DNA of 64,000 bases from Sweltsa coloradensis (taxonomy: Eukaryota > Arthropoda > Insecta > Plecoptera > Chloroperlidae), in NCBI GenBank assembly GCA_024449915.1, contig JAMZAV010000067.1, positions 372,001 to 436,000 of the forward strand, written 5' to 3'. Of the stretch, positions 47,501 through 59,460 are shown in pieces (the first letter of the stretch is position 1; each line of letters opens with the position of its first letter). The notes beneath the pieces were generated by a model. It did not search any database. It saw only the letters and a program-made list of their open reading frames with translations, and was not told the origin of the DNA. The translations under genes and the position numbers were made by a program.

Positions 47501-49150
47501 AAAGACTAAAAAAATTATACAACTAAACAGAAAACCCTTTTGATGTTCCACCCCCCGTTTTCCCCCCCCCCCCCCCCCACCCCCGCTAGTGTCACGGAGT
47601 AATGATGCAATCACTCACAGACTTAATCTCAAAAAAAGGCCGTCCGGGGGGAACCCTCTGAGACTGAGATGGGATTCCGACCGACGAGATGTTAGCGTCA
47701 CATTATGGCGCTGTTTCATTTTTGAATGGCAAAAATGGGACTTTGAGAGAGACCATTTGGCCCGCATTTCCCCAAAGGAAATTTTTCACCCAAATTTTTT
47801 GAAAGGCTTTTTTTAATGTTTTGGTTCTGTCACCACAAGGAAAAATAAGAGTGCTGACATTCAAACCCAATTTACTTATTGCGTGTTTTTTTAAAGTATT
47901 TATTGGCCTGTTTTAGCAAAGAAAACTTCTTTGAAGTTTGGGGTTTTTGAAAATGTGTTGTTGCGTCCAATTTTTCGTAAATACTGATCCCCCAAAGGGA
48001 TGAAGTTTAGCTTTGGGGAAAGGCTTTTTTTTTTTTTTTCGATTTGCTAGGGCCTATTAGTGTTTTTTGCAAAAAAAAAATTTATAATTTTTACATTTCA
48101 CTCAATTTTATTTTACCGACGCAGCCAAGTCCCCCATCGTAAAAAAAAACAAATTTAGTCCCGGCTGCCCTTTTGTCCAGGTTGCAGCAAAAACCACGTC
48201 CTTCGAAGAGTCCCAAACCGCCCCCGAACTATCTAACATTACGAGCTACGATGGTGGAGAGGGGGTGTCGAGTTACAAAAACAAAAACCCCAGCACAGTC
48301 TTTTGGCTAGGGGAACGAATATTAAGCCAAAAAATAACTCGGGAACCATTTAAATTTTTTTTCATTATTTACCACCTGTGTCTTTTCCTAAATAATAACT
48401 TGAATAAATCCCTAATTTTAGGTTTTGAGACCCGGGTATTAATATTTTTAAATTTAAATTTAATTAATTTGGACTTTTATTATTTAATTTTTGCCTATCC
48501 GAGGATAGTCCCCATACTTTGGGGCTGAAACGTGAACACAACCAAAAAATATTCGCGCGGCCCAAATGTCCCCACAAAATTTATTTTAATAGCACATAAA
48601 AAACTTACAACCCCAAAAAACATAAATGCGGAATGATGTTTAAATACTATTGTGTTGCTTTTCTATGTTGATGCTCTCACCCAACATCATATCACAGAAA
48701 TAGTTGCCCAAGGGAGGCTCAGTAGTAACAATTTAATTTTGTTTCATATAGACCTAACTATCATCCTGTAAAAAAAAGAAATACATTATATAATAATAAC
48801 AACGTGATAAATGCGCAGCAAATACATTGCAACAATAATTTTCACCTAGCTTGGATTTTAAGCAAAGAAGCATCTTAATTTCAAAACAGCAAGTTATCTG
48901 ATTTCAAATACAAATTCAAAATTTGCGCGTTCATTAGGTTGAAGTAGTTACACAAGCATGCGCTGCAAGCGCTAGGATCGAATTGTTGACTGAGCAGAAG
49001 TGACCGGCAACCAATTACCTCCCTAGTTGTCTGCTAGGTTGGGCGACTATCAGTGCTAACAACTAGCGCGCTCTAACGTGTAGGTAGCCCACAAGTGAGC
49101 AGCTGAAGCCGGTAAAAGCTATTACTCTGACAACACTAGTCACCCAACGG
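41576..49150. mobile_element. 7.6-kb foldback element with ~3-kb inverted arms
   Basis: Ends are inverse copies beginning CCGTTGGGTGACTAGTGTTG. The arms (about 41576-44530 and 45760-49150) surround a spacer of about 1.2 kb. Direct repeats TACAA flank it (41571-41575 and 49151-49155). The outer ~145 bp of the two arms are nearly identical; further in they differ by many single-base indels at homopolymers. Each arm holds an internal duplication of about 1 kb (for example 46260-46900 against 47280-47850). No transposase, integrase or polymerase domain is recognisable, and open frames inside are short and biased. Superfamily unknown; could be a giant foldback or a decayed element with long TIRs. 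Confidence 0.75.
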
Positions 49151-49187
49151 TACAAACAAGACCAAAATTAGACAGTTTTAAATTGGT

Positions 49188-49259
49188 GGCCGCATAGCTC
49201 AGTTGGTAAGAGCATAGCCCGGACAGCTAAGGTCCCGGGTTCAAATCCCGGTGTAGTCA
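49188..49259 (+). tRNA. tRNA-like sequence (copy 3), probable pseudogene
   Basis: Same module as at 40395, just outside the foldback right end. The anticodon loop is altered (CCGGACA). T arm GGGTTCAAATCCC is intact. Confidence 0.4.
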
Positions 49260-49462
49260 CTTTTAATTTCTATCTAAAGTACTAGGCTAACATATACATA
49301 GGAAAATAACAAAAATGTATGTTGCATTGAAACCGAAAAAACGAGTTAAATTCATATAAATTGGCAACGAAAATCCCAAAAATATTTATATATATTATAT
49401 AAAACCAATACAACTATTGATATTTGACTTTTGATAATCCGACAGTAACCAATTGTAGAACT

Positions 49463-49517
49463 TTCTTTCCTTCTTTATTTCTTTCTTTCTTTCTTTAACT
49501 TTCTTTCCTTCTTTATT

Positions 49518-49553
<36 letters not shown>

Positions 49554-49600
49554 TATTTCTTTATTTCCTGATTTCTTTTTTTATTTCCTTCTTTCCGATT
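49463..49600. repeat. (TTTC)n microsatellite
   Basis: Imperfect TTTC/CTTT array interrupted by TTTATTTC. Confidence 0.9.
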
Positions 49601-50730
49601 TAAACACAGTTGTGCAGTCATTTTACATTAAATCTTATAATAAATTTTTATTTTTATTTTTTATCTTGTTTTTTTCATGAAATATGCAAAGTATGTACAC
49701 AAACACAACACAATTAAATATATGTACATAATATATATAGAACAGAAAAGAATTATTATAATCTGGTTTATGAAGAAGCAAAGTGCAGTCAGAAATGTCC
49801 TGAAGTTGTGTGCAAAGATGTAAGATAGAGAAAAAATGTGGTAGACAGAAGTAGTTGGAAGGCGAAAGATTAGAGCACATTTTATGTTAGAGAGACGGAA
49901 GGTGGTGCAGTGGAAAAAGCTGCAGAGCCGCGTAGTTCAGAAAAGTATTTTAAACGAAAATAGAGACTCCAGGACATCAGACCTAATATAACTATTCGCA
50001 ATACGATTAAACAAAGGATATCCGAACTGAATCTACGAGAACTTTAATGTTGCAATATTGAGAAATCTCATTATTTTATGTTTTGTGGAATTTCCGAAGG
50101 TAAGCACTCGATATTATTTCACTATTGCAATAACAAATAAGACCACTCGGTCAAGCTGTTTGAGACAAGTGTCGGGGGCCATTGGCCATACAGGAGAGCA
50201 ATATTAAACAATCGGTTAGAAACATGCTGTGCTGTACGTTCTTAAAGCTAGAGGGTCTTTTATTTCCGTAAATCTATACAGAAAACCCATAATACTTAGT
50301 AAAATATAGAAAATACAATAGAAAACTACATAAAAAATACCAAAGTAAACAATACATAATTCAATAGTTCTAACTATAATAATCCAATTGTTATCCACTG
50401 AAAGTAAAGGGATATGGGAAAGTGAATCTATTACGTAGTATATAAGGAACAATTGCAGAAGAGAATAAGAAGTTGTCTTAGTCCAACCATCCATACACTC
50501 TACTATAAACTATCATGTCAGTGAGATTTGTTCTTTATAAGCATTGTCTTCTTGTTCATGTTAAGGTTATAATCTTGTGTTGATAGATCATGTGGCATCA
50601 GTGTTCAGAGGGTTCTGTAGCAACGGATACTTGCTCAAAGATTTACAGAGCTTCACTTGTTGGTAAAAGTTTTAAGAGTATTCACCATTTTGTAGGCAGC
50701 GTTCATAGCCTAGAACACAACTTTGCATTA
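49601..50730. other. gene-free stretch
   Basis: AT-rich; no gene or repeat firmly recognised. A minus-strand frame at 50216-50494 contains TTSYSLLQLF but does not fit an odorant-receptor last exon well (see rejected list). Confidence 0.35.
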
Positions 50731-51557
50731 TAGTACAGGAAAATTAGACTTTGACCCGGACATTTAATGTTCCTCAAATATTATTGCGGGAATACGTTCA
50801 GGGGATGTCCCTGAACAAAAAACTCAAGTTCCCAAAAAATCCCACTTGGGGAAAATCCGACATCTTGAAAAAACTCCGCCATGTTGTATTTCGCAGATTG
50901 TTTGCTCTAACAGGTGATCTAAGTGTCCAAAAGACTTGATTATTTTTCCATTGTTATTATTTGCAACCCCTATTGATAGAAATAATTAATTGTCATGGGA
51001 AAAAATCCGCCATCTTGAAAAAATTAAACCATTTTGAATTTTTGGTTTTTCTTTTAAAGCAGGCAATTTAAGTGACCTAAAGACATAACATAATTTTCTT
51101 TGTTAATATTAACAACCCCTATTGATAGAAATAATTAAATGTCATCTGCCCTCCTTCATAATAACCAGAATTTTTACTATATTGCAAATCAATACCACAA
51201 AAATAGCAACGGGCAAATTCAATGTTATTTTTGCAGTTAAGGTGAAAGATGAGTTGTCCCAGATCGCCGTGTTGGAGTTTCGTCGGTAAAGAAGGCGCCT
51301 ATAAAACTCGCAAAAGGGCCGGCTTCAAGTATTTTTCAGATTTTTCTCATTGGTTTCTATTGTAACTTGGTTTTTGGGGGGAGACCAATCTCGTTGGGAA
51401 GACTCACTTGTAGGTGCAAGTGGGGGTAAACTTTTGTTAGACTTTGGAGAGGATTTAGTCGTCTTTCAACCGTGTCCGAGGTAACTACCTGCCCTTTCAA
51501 AGGCCCAGCTCAAGCCGGAAAACAATGCACGTGGAGATTGGAAACCTTTTCCAATCT

Positions 51558-51893
51558 ATTGTGATCAAAGTAATTTATTCATCGGACATTTTTTTGAATC
51601 CTTACAATTAATTAATAACGTGGTTCAAATATGTAGCCTGAGTTATTAAATGCATTTTTTTGCTGATTGTCTACGATCAAAACTGACCGATTTATAGACA
51701 ATTGTTGTTATTGTAAGCCATATCAAATATCTACATTCAATAAAACATTGATCCGTATCTCGGTCAGTTCTGATCGTAGACGCTCGGCAAAAAAAACACA
51801 TTTCATAATTTGAGCTACATAATTTGAATCACGTTATTAACCTATTGTAGTGTAAAAAAAATTGTACGATGAATAAATTATTTTGAGACAACA
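51558..51893. repeat. palindromic MITE
   Basis: Arms near 51563-51691 and 51761-51890 are inverse (GTCTACGATCAAAACTGACC; TCGGTCAGTTCTGATCGTAG). No coding sequence. Confidence 0.65.
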
Positions 51894-52044
51894 GCTTGGA
51901 AATGGGTTTATAACAGGTATAAACTCCCAAGTTCACTCGTGTACACAATGAGAGCAATCCGTGTCCTCACTATCGGATGGAGAAGATCATGGATTGCAAA
52001 ACCCTTTCAGTCATCCTAGCGTCTTCGGCCTACCCATCCATTCA

Positions 52045-52398
52045 TGTCGCATTGTTCAAATGAACAAAAGAAACCGCAACGTTTATTACAGAGAGACTTT
52101 TTTATGATATGTTGATATTTTCTTTCCATTATTAATATGCGAATATTTCGATGTTCAAATCATTTTGATTTTTGTTCCTACGATAAAAATTACGGTAATA
52201 TCATAATAGAGATAAAATATTAGATCATTCTAGTGTAACACAATAGGCGTAATTTTTATCGTAGAGACAAAATCAAAATGCATACCACATAGAAATGTTC
52301 ACATTAAAATACTGCAAGTAAATAAATAAATAATATTATAAAAAAAGCTTTGCGTAAAAAGATTGTAGTTTCTTTTATGCGTTTGAACAATACGACAA
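52045..52398. repeat. second palindromic MITE
   Basis: Ends GTCGCATTGTTCAAATG and the inverse of GTCGTATTGTTCAAACG; an inner inverted pair TACGATAAAAATTACG and CGTAATTTTTATCGTA. Different family from the neighbour at 51558. A B-box-like GGTTCGAATCC lies just beyond, near 52577. Confidence 0.6.
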
Positions 52399-53333
52399 GG
52401 GTTGAAAGGCTGACAATTTGAAGACCCCTCGTGCAACTGGGTCCTAGCGCGGGGGGTGGGGGGGGGGGACAAGGATCCATACCTGTGATCAGAGATCAGG
52501 TTATCCTTTATTTACTTCAAAAGATGGTAATGCGATTTGCTAATGGAACAATATACACCACGAACCCTGCATTCCAGGTTCGAATCCTAGCTTGGGCAAG
52601 GATGTCGTGTTTATGATCTTCGTTTACGAATACATGAAATACGAATATACTCGCGAGGTTCTTATTCGAGACTCTAAATCGTCGGCCGATACCGCCATCG
52701 GCAATCCCGACTAAAGTATTTTTCCAATGATTTCCCCAGTCGTGAGCACCCCTCGCAAGTTCCTTTCAAACTACATCTACATATCGTTTCTTAGTTTTCC
52801 ATCTAAAGAGGTGCCAATCAGGAAAGAAGGAATGTGATCAAACAACCTAGAATTCTTACGAAATATTATTATTGCTCAGTGCCGTGCATTCGCGTGGTAT
52901 TCATCATAATATACCTACACCATTGCCAACATTCCTTGGTCTTTTGACGTTAGGATAGGCGAGAAGACAATCGCATTAAAAACACTAATAAATTGGTTTG
53001 ATCCCTCTTTATAGACACATCAAGTAGTGGTTTAGTTTATAAAATTCAGATAATAGTGAAACCAATTATCCAATCACAAATGCATGCATTGTCTGCTGTA
53101 TAATAGTCTATGTATATAACATTGTAACTACAATTAACCATCAACACAAAAATCATTAATTCTATTAGTTGTTCATTTACAATGTAGATAAAGATTAAAG
53201 AGTTTATGAAATATGTGTAATGATGACAGAATCATACATAATAAATTGTGTAATCTCTCTCTGTAGTCACAATAAAGTGAAATATTCACAGATATCACGC
53301 CGAATCGAACAGTACACAAATTGTTAGATGAGC

Positions 53334-53790
53334 GAAGCGAAGACTTCAATTTCACTTTCGTTTTTTTCCACTTCTGTTACCCCTGTTCTGTTATTGTAGA
53401 AAAATAGCTGGAGTGTTTTGTTTTTGTTAGTTTTTTTTTGTCTGTTTGTTTGTTCTCTCTCTACCGGGCGAACGGCATAAAATGCGTTCTTGATGAAAAT
53501 TGGAGGGGACCTTCGAAATCTCTGAACTTAGACCTGCCACGTTTTTGAGTATAATCGAAGAAATATTTCTTGTGATCATATATATATGATATTATATGAT
53601 TATACATAAAGTTGAAAAAGTTTGCCAGAATCCATAGAATAAAGGTTGAGTTTTTTTTAGGTATATAATAACAACAAGTAGCAATAGAAACTAGACAACA
53701 ATCATCTACAATGCGTTCAAAAAGCACTTGCAAAGTAAAGAGATCCCACGCAAACTAAAAACTTTAAAAAGCTCATCCATCATCGCGACT
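53334..53790 (+). mobile_element. Helentron/Helitron-like element (copy 7), 3' end lost
   Basis: Starts TTAGATGAGCGAAGCGAAG, ends at GCTCATCCATCATCGCGACT with no CTAG terminus. The interior matches copy 2 (CTACCGGGCGAACGGCATAA). Confidence 0.6.
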
Positions 53791-54203
53791 AAAAAAAGCA
53801 GCATCATAATGATTTATATTAAATCATAAATCTGAATAACGGTATGAAACTAAATATTATAATAACATAGGCCTAATAATAATTACAAGAAAACTAATAA
53901 TTTTGTTGTCACTCAGTCACTCACTCACTCACTCACTCACCCCCGCCAACCATCGTCCTCATCAAACATCAAGGTCAACTAGGGTGTGGGGTGGCACCAA
54001 TGTAGCTTTCCGTCTACGATGAGACAGGTCCGTATTTCCACATATTTTATCCCAGCCCAGGCATTTCGCAGGTAGTGTAAGGTCACGCTGTCCGGGTTCC
54101 CCTAACAGAAGTTCATTGCTGCTGCGACTTCAATAAACTTTGAATGTTTTTATTGTTATATTCAAAGAGAGCGATGTTTAGTGGCTAATGAGACAGACCA
54201 TTT

Positions 54204-54984
54204 ATTGGATGAGCGTAGCGAGCGTAGCGAGTGAAGCGAAGATTCCATTTCACTACACTGGAGAAAAAAATCCGGAATGTTTTTTTTTTTTTTTCTTCTT
54301 TCTTTTTTTTTTTTTTGTATTTTTGTCTGTTTGTCCACACGATTCCGGCTAAACCGATAATCCGATTGCGATGAAATTTTATGGAGGCCTTCGAAATCTC
54401 TGAACTTAGAACTGCCACGTTTTTGAGCGCAATCGGAAATTTTTTCTCATGAAAATCGCAATTTTACGATTTTTTTTCATTTTTTAAAAAATATCTTCGA
54501 CTTATAACACACATGCTTTATCCGATTGGAGTGATTTTTTCACAGAACCTTTTTTTTATGAATTTAGATATTTTTATGAAATTGAGCGCAATTGAAAAAA
54601 TATTTATCATAAAAATCGAAATTTTACAGGTTTTTTCTTTTTTAAACAACTCTTTGGCTTATAACACCTACATGCTTTATCCGATCGTAATCATTTTTTC
54701 GCAGAACCTTTATTTTATGAATTAATATATTAGTGTAAAATTGAGGCAATCGAGAAATTATTTCTTATGAAAATCGCAATTTTACGATTTTTTTAACAAT
54801 TACGATTAATTAAAAAAAATTTAAAAAATTAAGTTAATTTTTAATTTAATTTAATTTAATTTAAAAAATTTCAACTAAGTAATGATTTTGCCACAGAACA
54901 ACAGAAAATTCGCATAACACATGGCAGCTCAATGCACCAATTACGCTCATCCAACAACGCGGCGGGACTTAAGCGTTTTCCTAG
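54204..54984 (+). mobile_element. Helentron/Helitron-like element (copy 8)
   Basis: Starts TTGGATGAGCGTAGCGAGCG, ends ACTTAAGCGTTTTCCTAG. Close inverse relative of 15644-16350. The repeated internal block ATGCTTTATCCGATTGGAG/TGATTTTTTC occurs at least twice. Confidence 0.7.
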
Positions 54985-56425
54985 TTGTTTAAATTTGTAC
55001 TATACCTGAGTTACCTACGGGTATTGTCAACGCGTACCCAAGTGGTAAAAATTTGGTTTCGTCGTCACTAGCCGAAAAAATAATATAAATTATACTAGTA
55101 ACACTATACCTTATTTTAATGTATACTTACTTTTATATTGGATCTTGATATTAAAACTGGGTGCAATATAAGGTGTTGAAATAACAACTTTTTAATATAT
55201 GTTATTATATATTAACAACATTTAAATTTTAGAACATAGGTGTGGATACACACTAAACTTTTTATTAGTGAAAGTATGTTTTTGAATAATGTATATATCA
55301 TTATTACGTTATTTCAATTCAATTCAATACAATTAATAATGTATAGTTTCTATGCAAAATGATAGTTACGGGTTGTTATTTAACAGTGTTATAGTAAAAT
55401 ATATAACATTGGAGTTTCACTTATCATAAATTACAATAATTATCTTTACTCATTGTATTTATTTAATGTCTATCCTATTCAGTTACTGAAAACAAAGGAG
55501 TACAATATCATATCTGTCGTTTACTGGCTTACTTTACGTCCAGTCAATGTAATTGAGTAAATAATGTAAACAATTCATGAATTATCGATAAAAGCACTAT
55601 AAAAACTAGTAACGTGACACTTTGCAATGTAAAAATAAAAATAAAACTGGGGCTATGTGCCCCAGACTCGCATTAGCTGGGGGGCATCACCCAAGTCCAC
55701 TATTGTACCAGGATTCGGACTTTTCCCGAAATGATAGTTCCGTGGGTAGTTCTAGAAGTTTCTCATATAATCTCGTAATCCCCCCCCCCCCCCCCCCCCC
55801 CCCCACAAATTCCTGGCTATATGCCTCGACTATCTCACACAACAAATCGCTTCTCACATAACCAATAACTGCATTTTAGCAAAATAGCAAAATTACAATA
55901 AAACCCATTCTATATCTTCTCAACGTAAGCGTTTATTGGTGCTCCTAGCCCCATCGATAAACTATAAATCACGCATATTTTGAACAGAATCTGCAAAGGG
56001 ATTGTACCCTTTACATTTATACAGTAAAGGCTAAATGGGGCTCATATTTTTCTTAGAATATCGGTAAAAGAATAGAACACGCTTAATTTAAATATGATTT
56101 TTGGAATATAAAACAATATGAAGTACTAAATTTGTAGAAAATATCAACCTTGCGGGCCCTTCTTATATTTTTCTGTACACAGGGGAAAAAAACGGATTGA
56201 AATTGACGCAATAGTAGTCAGTATAATAAGGCACTGCAAACAAGCCAACTTTCTCTTCTTTGTTCTCAGGATATCGGTAAAACAATGGAACACGTAAAGT
56301 TTGGCAAATTTTTGTTAAAACTCGATCCCAATTTTTAATTTGCATCATGAATGAGATAAAGCGTTATTAGGAAAACTATAAGTTTGGCGGTGGCGGGAAT
56401 CGACTCCGCAACCCCCCTGAAGGGG
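54985..56425. other. gene-free stretch with a 25-base C run
   Basis: A run of 25 C lies at 55780-55804. 55640-55790 resembles the interior of the hAT-type MITE at 6331. A partial retroposon end (ATGTCTATCCTATTCAGTTA) is near 55468. No gene. Confidence 0.45.
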
Positions 56426-56791
56426 ATGGGATAGCGCGAAATTAAAACCACGCAAAATTATAGTTTTTTTCGTGATATATCGAGAACGATGCAAAGTATC
56501 TAAAATCTGATTCTAGACCGAATTATGGTTTTGTTAGAACAATATAAAATGCAAGAAAAAATATTTTAATGTGATGGCAATTAAGTTTTTTTATTACACT
56601 TTTATTTAATTAAAAGCATATCTTTGATACAAACCGCACAAATTATTATAATTGAATATTTTTTCTTGCATTATATTGTTCTAACAAACCACAATTCGGT
56701 CCTAGAATCAGTTTTTATATACTTTGCATCGTTCTCGAGATATCACGAAAAAATGTAATTTCACGTGGTTTTAATTTCGCCACTATCCCAT
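56426..56791. mobile_element. palindromic MITE, GGGATAG ends
   Basis: Left ATGGGATAGCGCGAAATTAA and right inverse TTAATTTCGCCACTATCCCAT; arms of about 130 bp match inverted (GAGAACGATGCAAAGTATCT). Non-coding. Confidence 0.75.
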
Positions 56792-57640
56792 CAAGTGTGT
56801 AGCACAACATCTGTTGTATGACTGTAATTCTTGTGTGGAAACACTCAATTAAAAATAACTAAAATCAAACGGTTTTGACAATATTATTGTATGACTAATG
56901 TTGATCTTCACAGCCCCCAACAGTCATAGGCCTAATATGTCATTGTGTGGACGGGGCCGCCTAGCCTACAAACTGACTGGGGTTGGTTTGATCTTCTTCT
57001 CGCTTACACGCGGAAGCCTCCAAGGCAGTAAAACCTGTCGCGCATACCAGCTCAGCCCACCGCGCAGGGGTGGAGCTTCACTGGCATTCACTGGTCACTT
57101 ACAGCCCTCGATCTATGCGTTCCAACTCACGCTCCTAGAGTGAAGCATATCACGGTGTCAATTTATGCGATATTACTCGACTTCTGACGGCTAAACTAAT
57201 GAAGTTTTCGAATTGAAATTTTAAATTTTGCTTATTTAGATCATGCTTAACGTAAGAACCAGAAAGATATTTTCAATTGGAAAGTTTTTATTTTTTATAT
57301 AAAAAAAAATATGAAGCACTTAAATTATCGAACATTTAAATCACCAGCTAATTTCTTACATATGTTTTCTGTACATTGCAAAAAACCGCATTGAAATTTA
57401 CGCAATAGTATAGTCAGAATCGGTTGAGTAAGCAAACAGGCCAACTCACCAGCCCTCTTAAACGTTGCCAACCAAGAAATGTCCCATTAAAAACGTTAAT
57501 ATAATAATGAAACTTTTTGAGCAGTAAAGCCTAAAGGTTAGTAATGTTTTGATTTATTTGGACTGTACACTGCACATGTAAATAAAGAAAACTATGTGAA
57601 ACAATATTTCTACAACTATTCGGTCGTCTTCAATGGGTAT
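56792..57640. other. intervening DNA, nothing recognised
   Basis: Short open frames only (for example 56898-57143) without domain similarity. Confidence 0.3.
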
Positions 57641-57748
57641 AATGACATTTGACCAAATAAATCATTACATTAATTACAAATGTATTGCGATATCAAGTTG
57701 TTTCAATTAAATGTTTCATAGAACATCACTCACTTAGTGGTTTCCCTT

Positions 57749-58029
57749 TATTTATTTATTTATTTATTTATTTGTTTGTTTAACGTCTATCCTATTCAGT
57801 TATAAAAACTGATTTACAAAGGAGGACAACTAAATAAATCTAATTACATAGATGCAGAAACAACAATAAACTACATTTAAGTAAATATTTGAAATAGTAG
57901 TATTACAACAACAATGCATTGAACACAACAATTTTGGTAACAAATAAAAATGATATAAAATGCATTTAATGAATTAATCAAATAAAAAAAGGGTGGGGAA
58001 TGAAAAGAAAAGAAAAGAAAAAGAAAGAA
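57749..58029 (-). mobile_element. (AAAT)n-tailed retroposon with 7-bp target duplication
   Basis: Exact flanks TTCCCTT (57742-57748 and 58030-58036). Sequence matches 27682-28066. It splits the left inverted end of the transposon at 50731-60304, so it is younger than that insertion. Confidence 0.8.
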
Positions 58030-58279
58030 TTCCCTTGAATTCACCATCATTCAGCAGTCACCGTTGTTCCATCGAAATGTCATACCAAGAGTTTTACAAA
58101 AAAAAGAAATAACTGCTGTTCCTAAAACACTTTTATCGCATTCCTTGTACTGTTACGTAAGTTACTAAACCATTTCCCCTACACATTTGTTCTTGCAATG
58201 AATTTAGGCGACGACGCCTCCTAACTGGTGACATAAGACTCTCGCTATCACTATCACTATCATTATCAATTTCACTGTC

Positions 58280-59460
58280 AAACTAATTTTGCGACATCAC
58301 GTCGTCTACAACGTTTTCGTCGTCTTCTAAAGTGGGAGCGCAGTTGAAACAACCATATCCCGTGCAGTAGCCACACATGCTGGAGCAAGTTAGTCCATTT
58401 TTTGGCCTTTACAAGTTGGGCGCTCACATCCCGTTTTACAGTTGCATGATACAATTCTGAGTAGTGTATCTGGTGCTGGAGCTTTAAGTGATGGGATTGG
58501 CGTCAGTGGTCCATTCTCAAGTTTCCACTCCCAATCAGCAGGATTGAAGGGAACCCCTATCCATTTAACAACGACATCTGCTGAAGATATCCATGGCATC
58601 GCCGGACATGCTTCGTGTCTTTTGTCGACGGATTCTGGTAGCCGTCAAATACCACCATGGTTTGAGCTTTAGTTTAGTTTTTTTTTTATTTTTTTTTTAG
58701 CTACAGTGACGTTTTACATACGACACATACTGTTGACATATCTGCCTGTACGTAGAGTGTCGTATCCACACAACGCGGCGCAACAAGTAACCCCCGTCGA
58801 TGGTGAATGCGGCTTCATTTGGGGGAAGGTCTTGTTCAGCTGGAGCAATTTCTTGCAGAGGCCTGAAGAGGGTGGACTTCGTCCCCTTGCGAAAAGATAA
58901 TTCATCAAAAAGTGTAGGTGGTCTTGCTGACAGTTCGTAGGTGAGATACTCTGCAAGCTCCTCCTCAGTCCGGATGATGCAAAAGATTTGGTGGAAGAGC
59001 TGCGTAGGATTGATGTGGACTACATCATTGCGGACCTGGATGCCATTTAAGACGGTTGCCATAAATTTAACATTCGCTTGCATTTTTAGATAAATTTGAC
59101 TAAACGGTTTCCCAACCATTGCCTTCATGGACTTAAATTCCACATCTCTAGCACAGTCGCAATTGACACTTGTCTGTTGTCACCACATCGTTTGAAAGAG
59201 ACACACGCAGAGGAGAGAGGTGCTGGAAGGGGCTGTGGAGATGTGGCCACTCTTGCATCTTTGTGGTGTCTTGGGTGTCTCGTCTTTGACGGGACATGCA
59301 CATCTCGACGTGCTGTTCGGATGTGGCTAGGATGACTCCACAGAACTCTTCCAAAAGATCTATAACCTTTGTCAATGCTGGCAAATTGGATGCACCCATT
59401 TGGCAAGGGTCGCTTCAGAAAGTCCCCGGCCATGGGTAAAGCCGCCAGGAGCCAATCGTA
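58280..59460 (-). pseudogene. broken transposon gene, Cys-rich C-terminus
   Basis: Minus strand, several frames. The N-terminal part (59433-59125) is frameshifted against the main block 59143-58697, which holds IYLKMQANVKFMATVLNG, FRKGTKSTLF, FTIDGGYLLRRVVW and HSTYRQICQQYVSYVK. After a T-rich insertion (58677-58700) FDGY and PSTKD follow in another frame, then a jump to WISSADVV and WEWKLENG, LLRIVSCNCKTGC, and a frame change into LTCSSMCGYCTGYGCFN. I recall similar multi-copy proteins in arthropod genomes with FDGY...STKD...H.RR and a Cys-rich end, but cannot name the family. Several hundred residues between PSTKD and the Cys-rich end appear deleted. It is not functional. Confidence 0.6.

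Noticed and set aside
40103..49259. Functional tRNA-Thr genes
   Set aside because: C at position 33, weak acceptor and anticodon stems, differing anticodons and shared long flanks indicate mobile tRNA-like sequences.
50216..50520. Minus-strand frame with TTSYSLLQLF as the last exon of the odorant receptor
   Set aside because: SYSLL looks right, but the available acceptors leave too many or too few residues between NFAQ and SYS, and the frame runs on for about 75 residues where receptors stop soon after.
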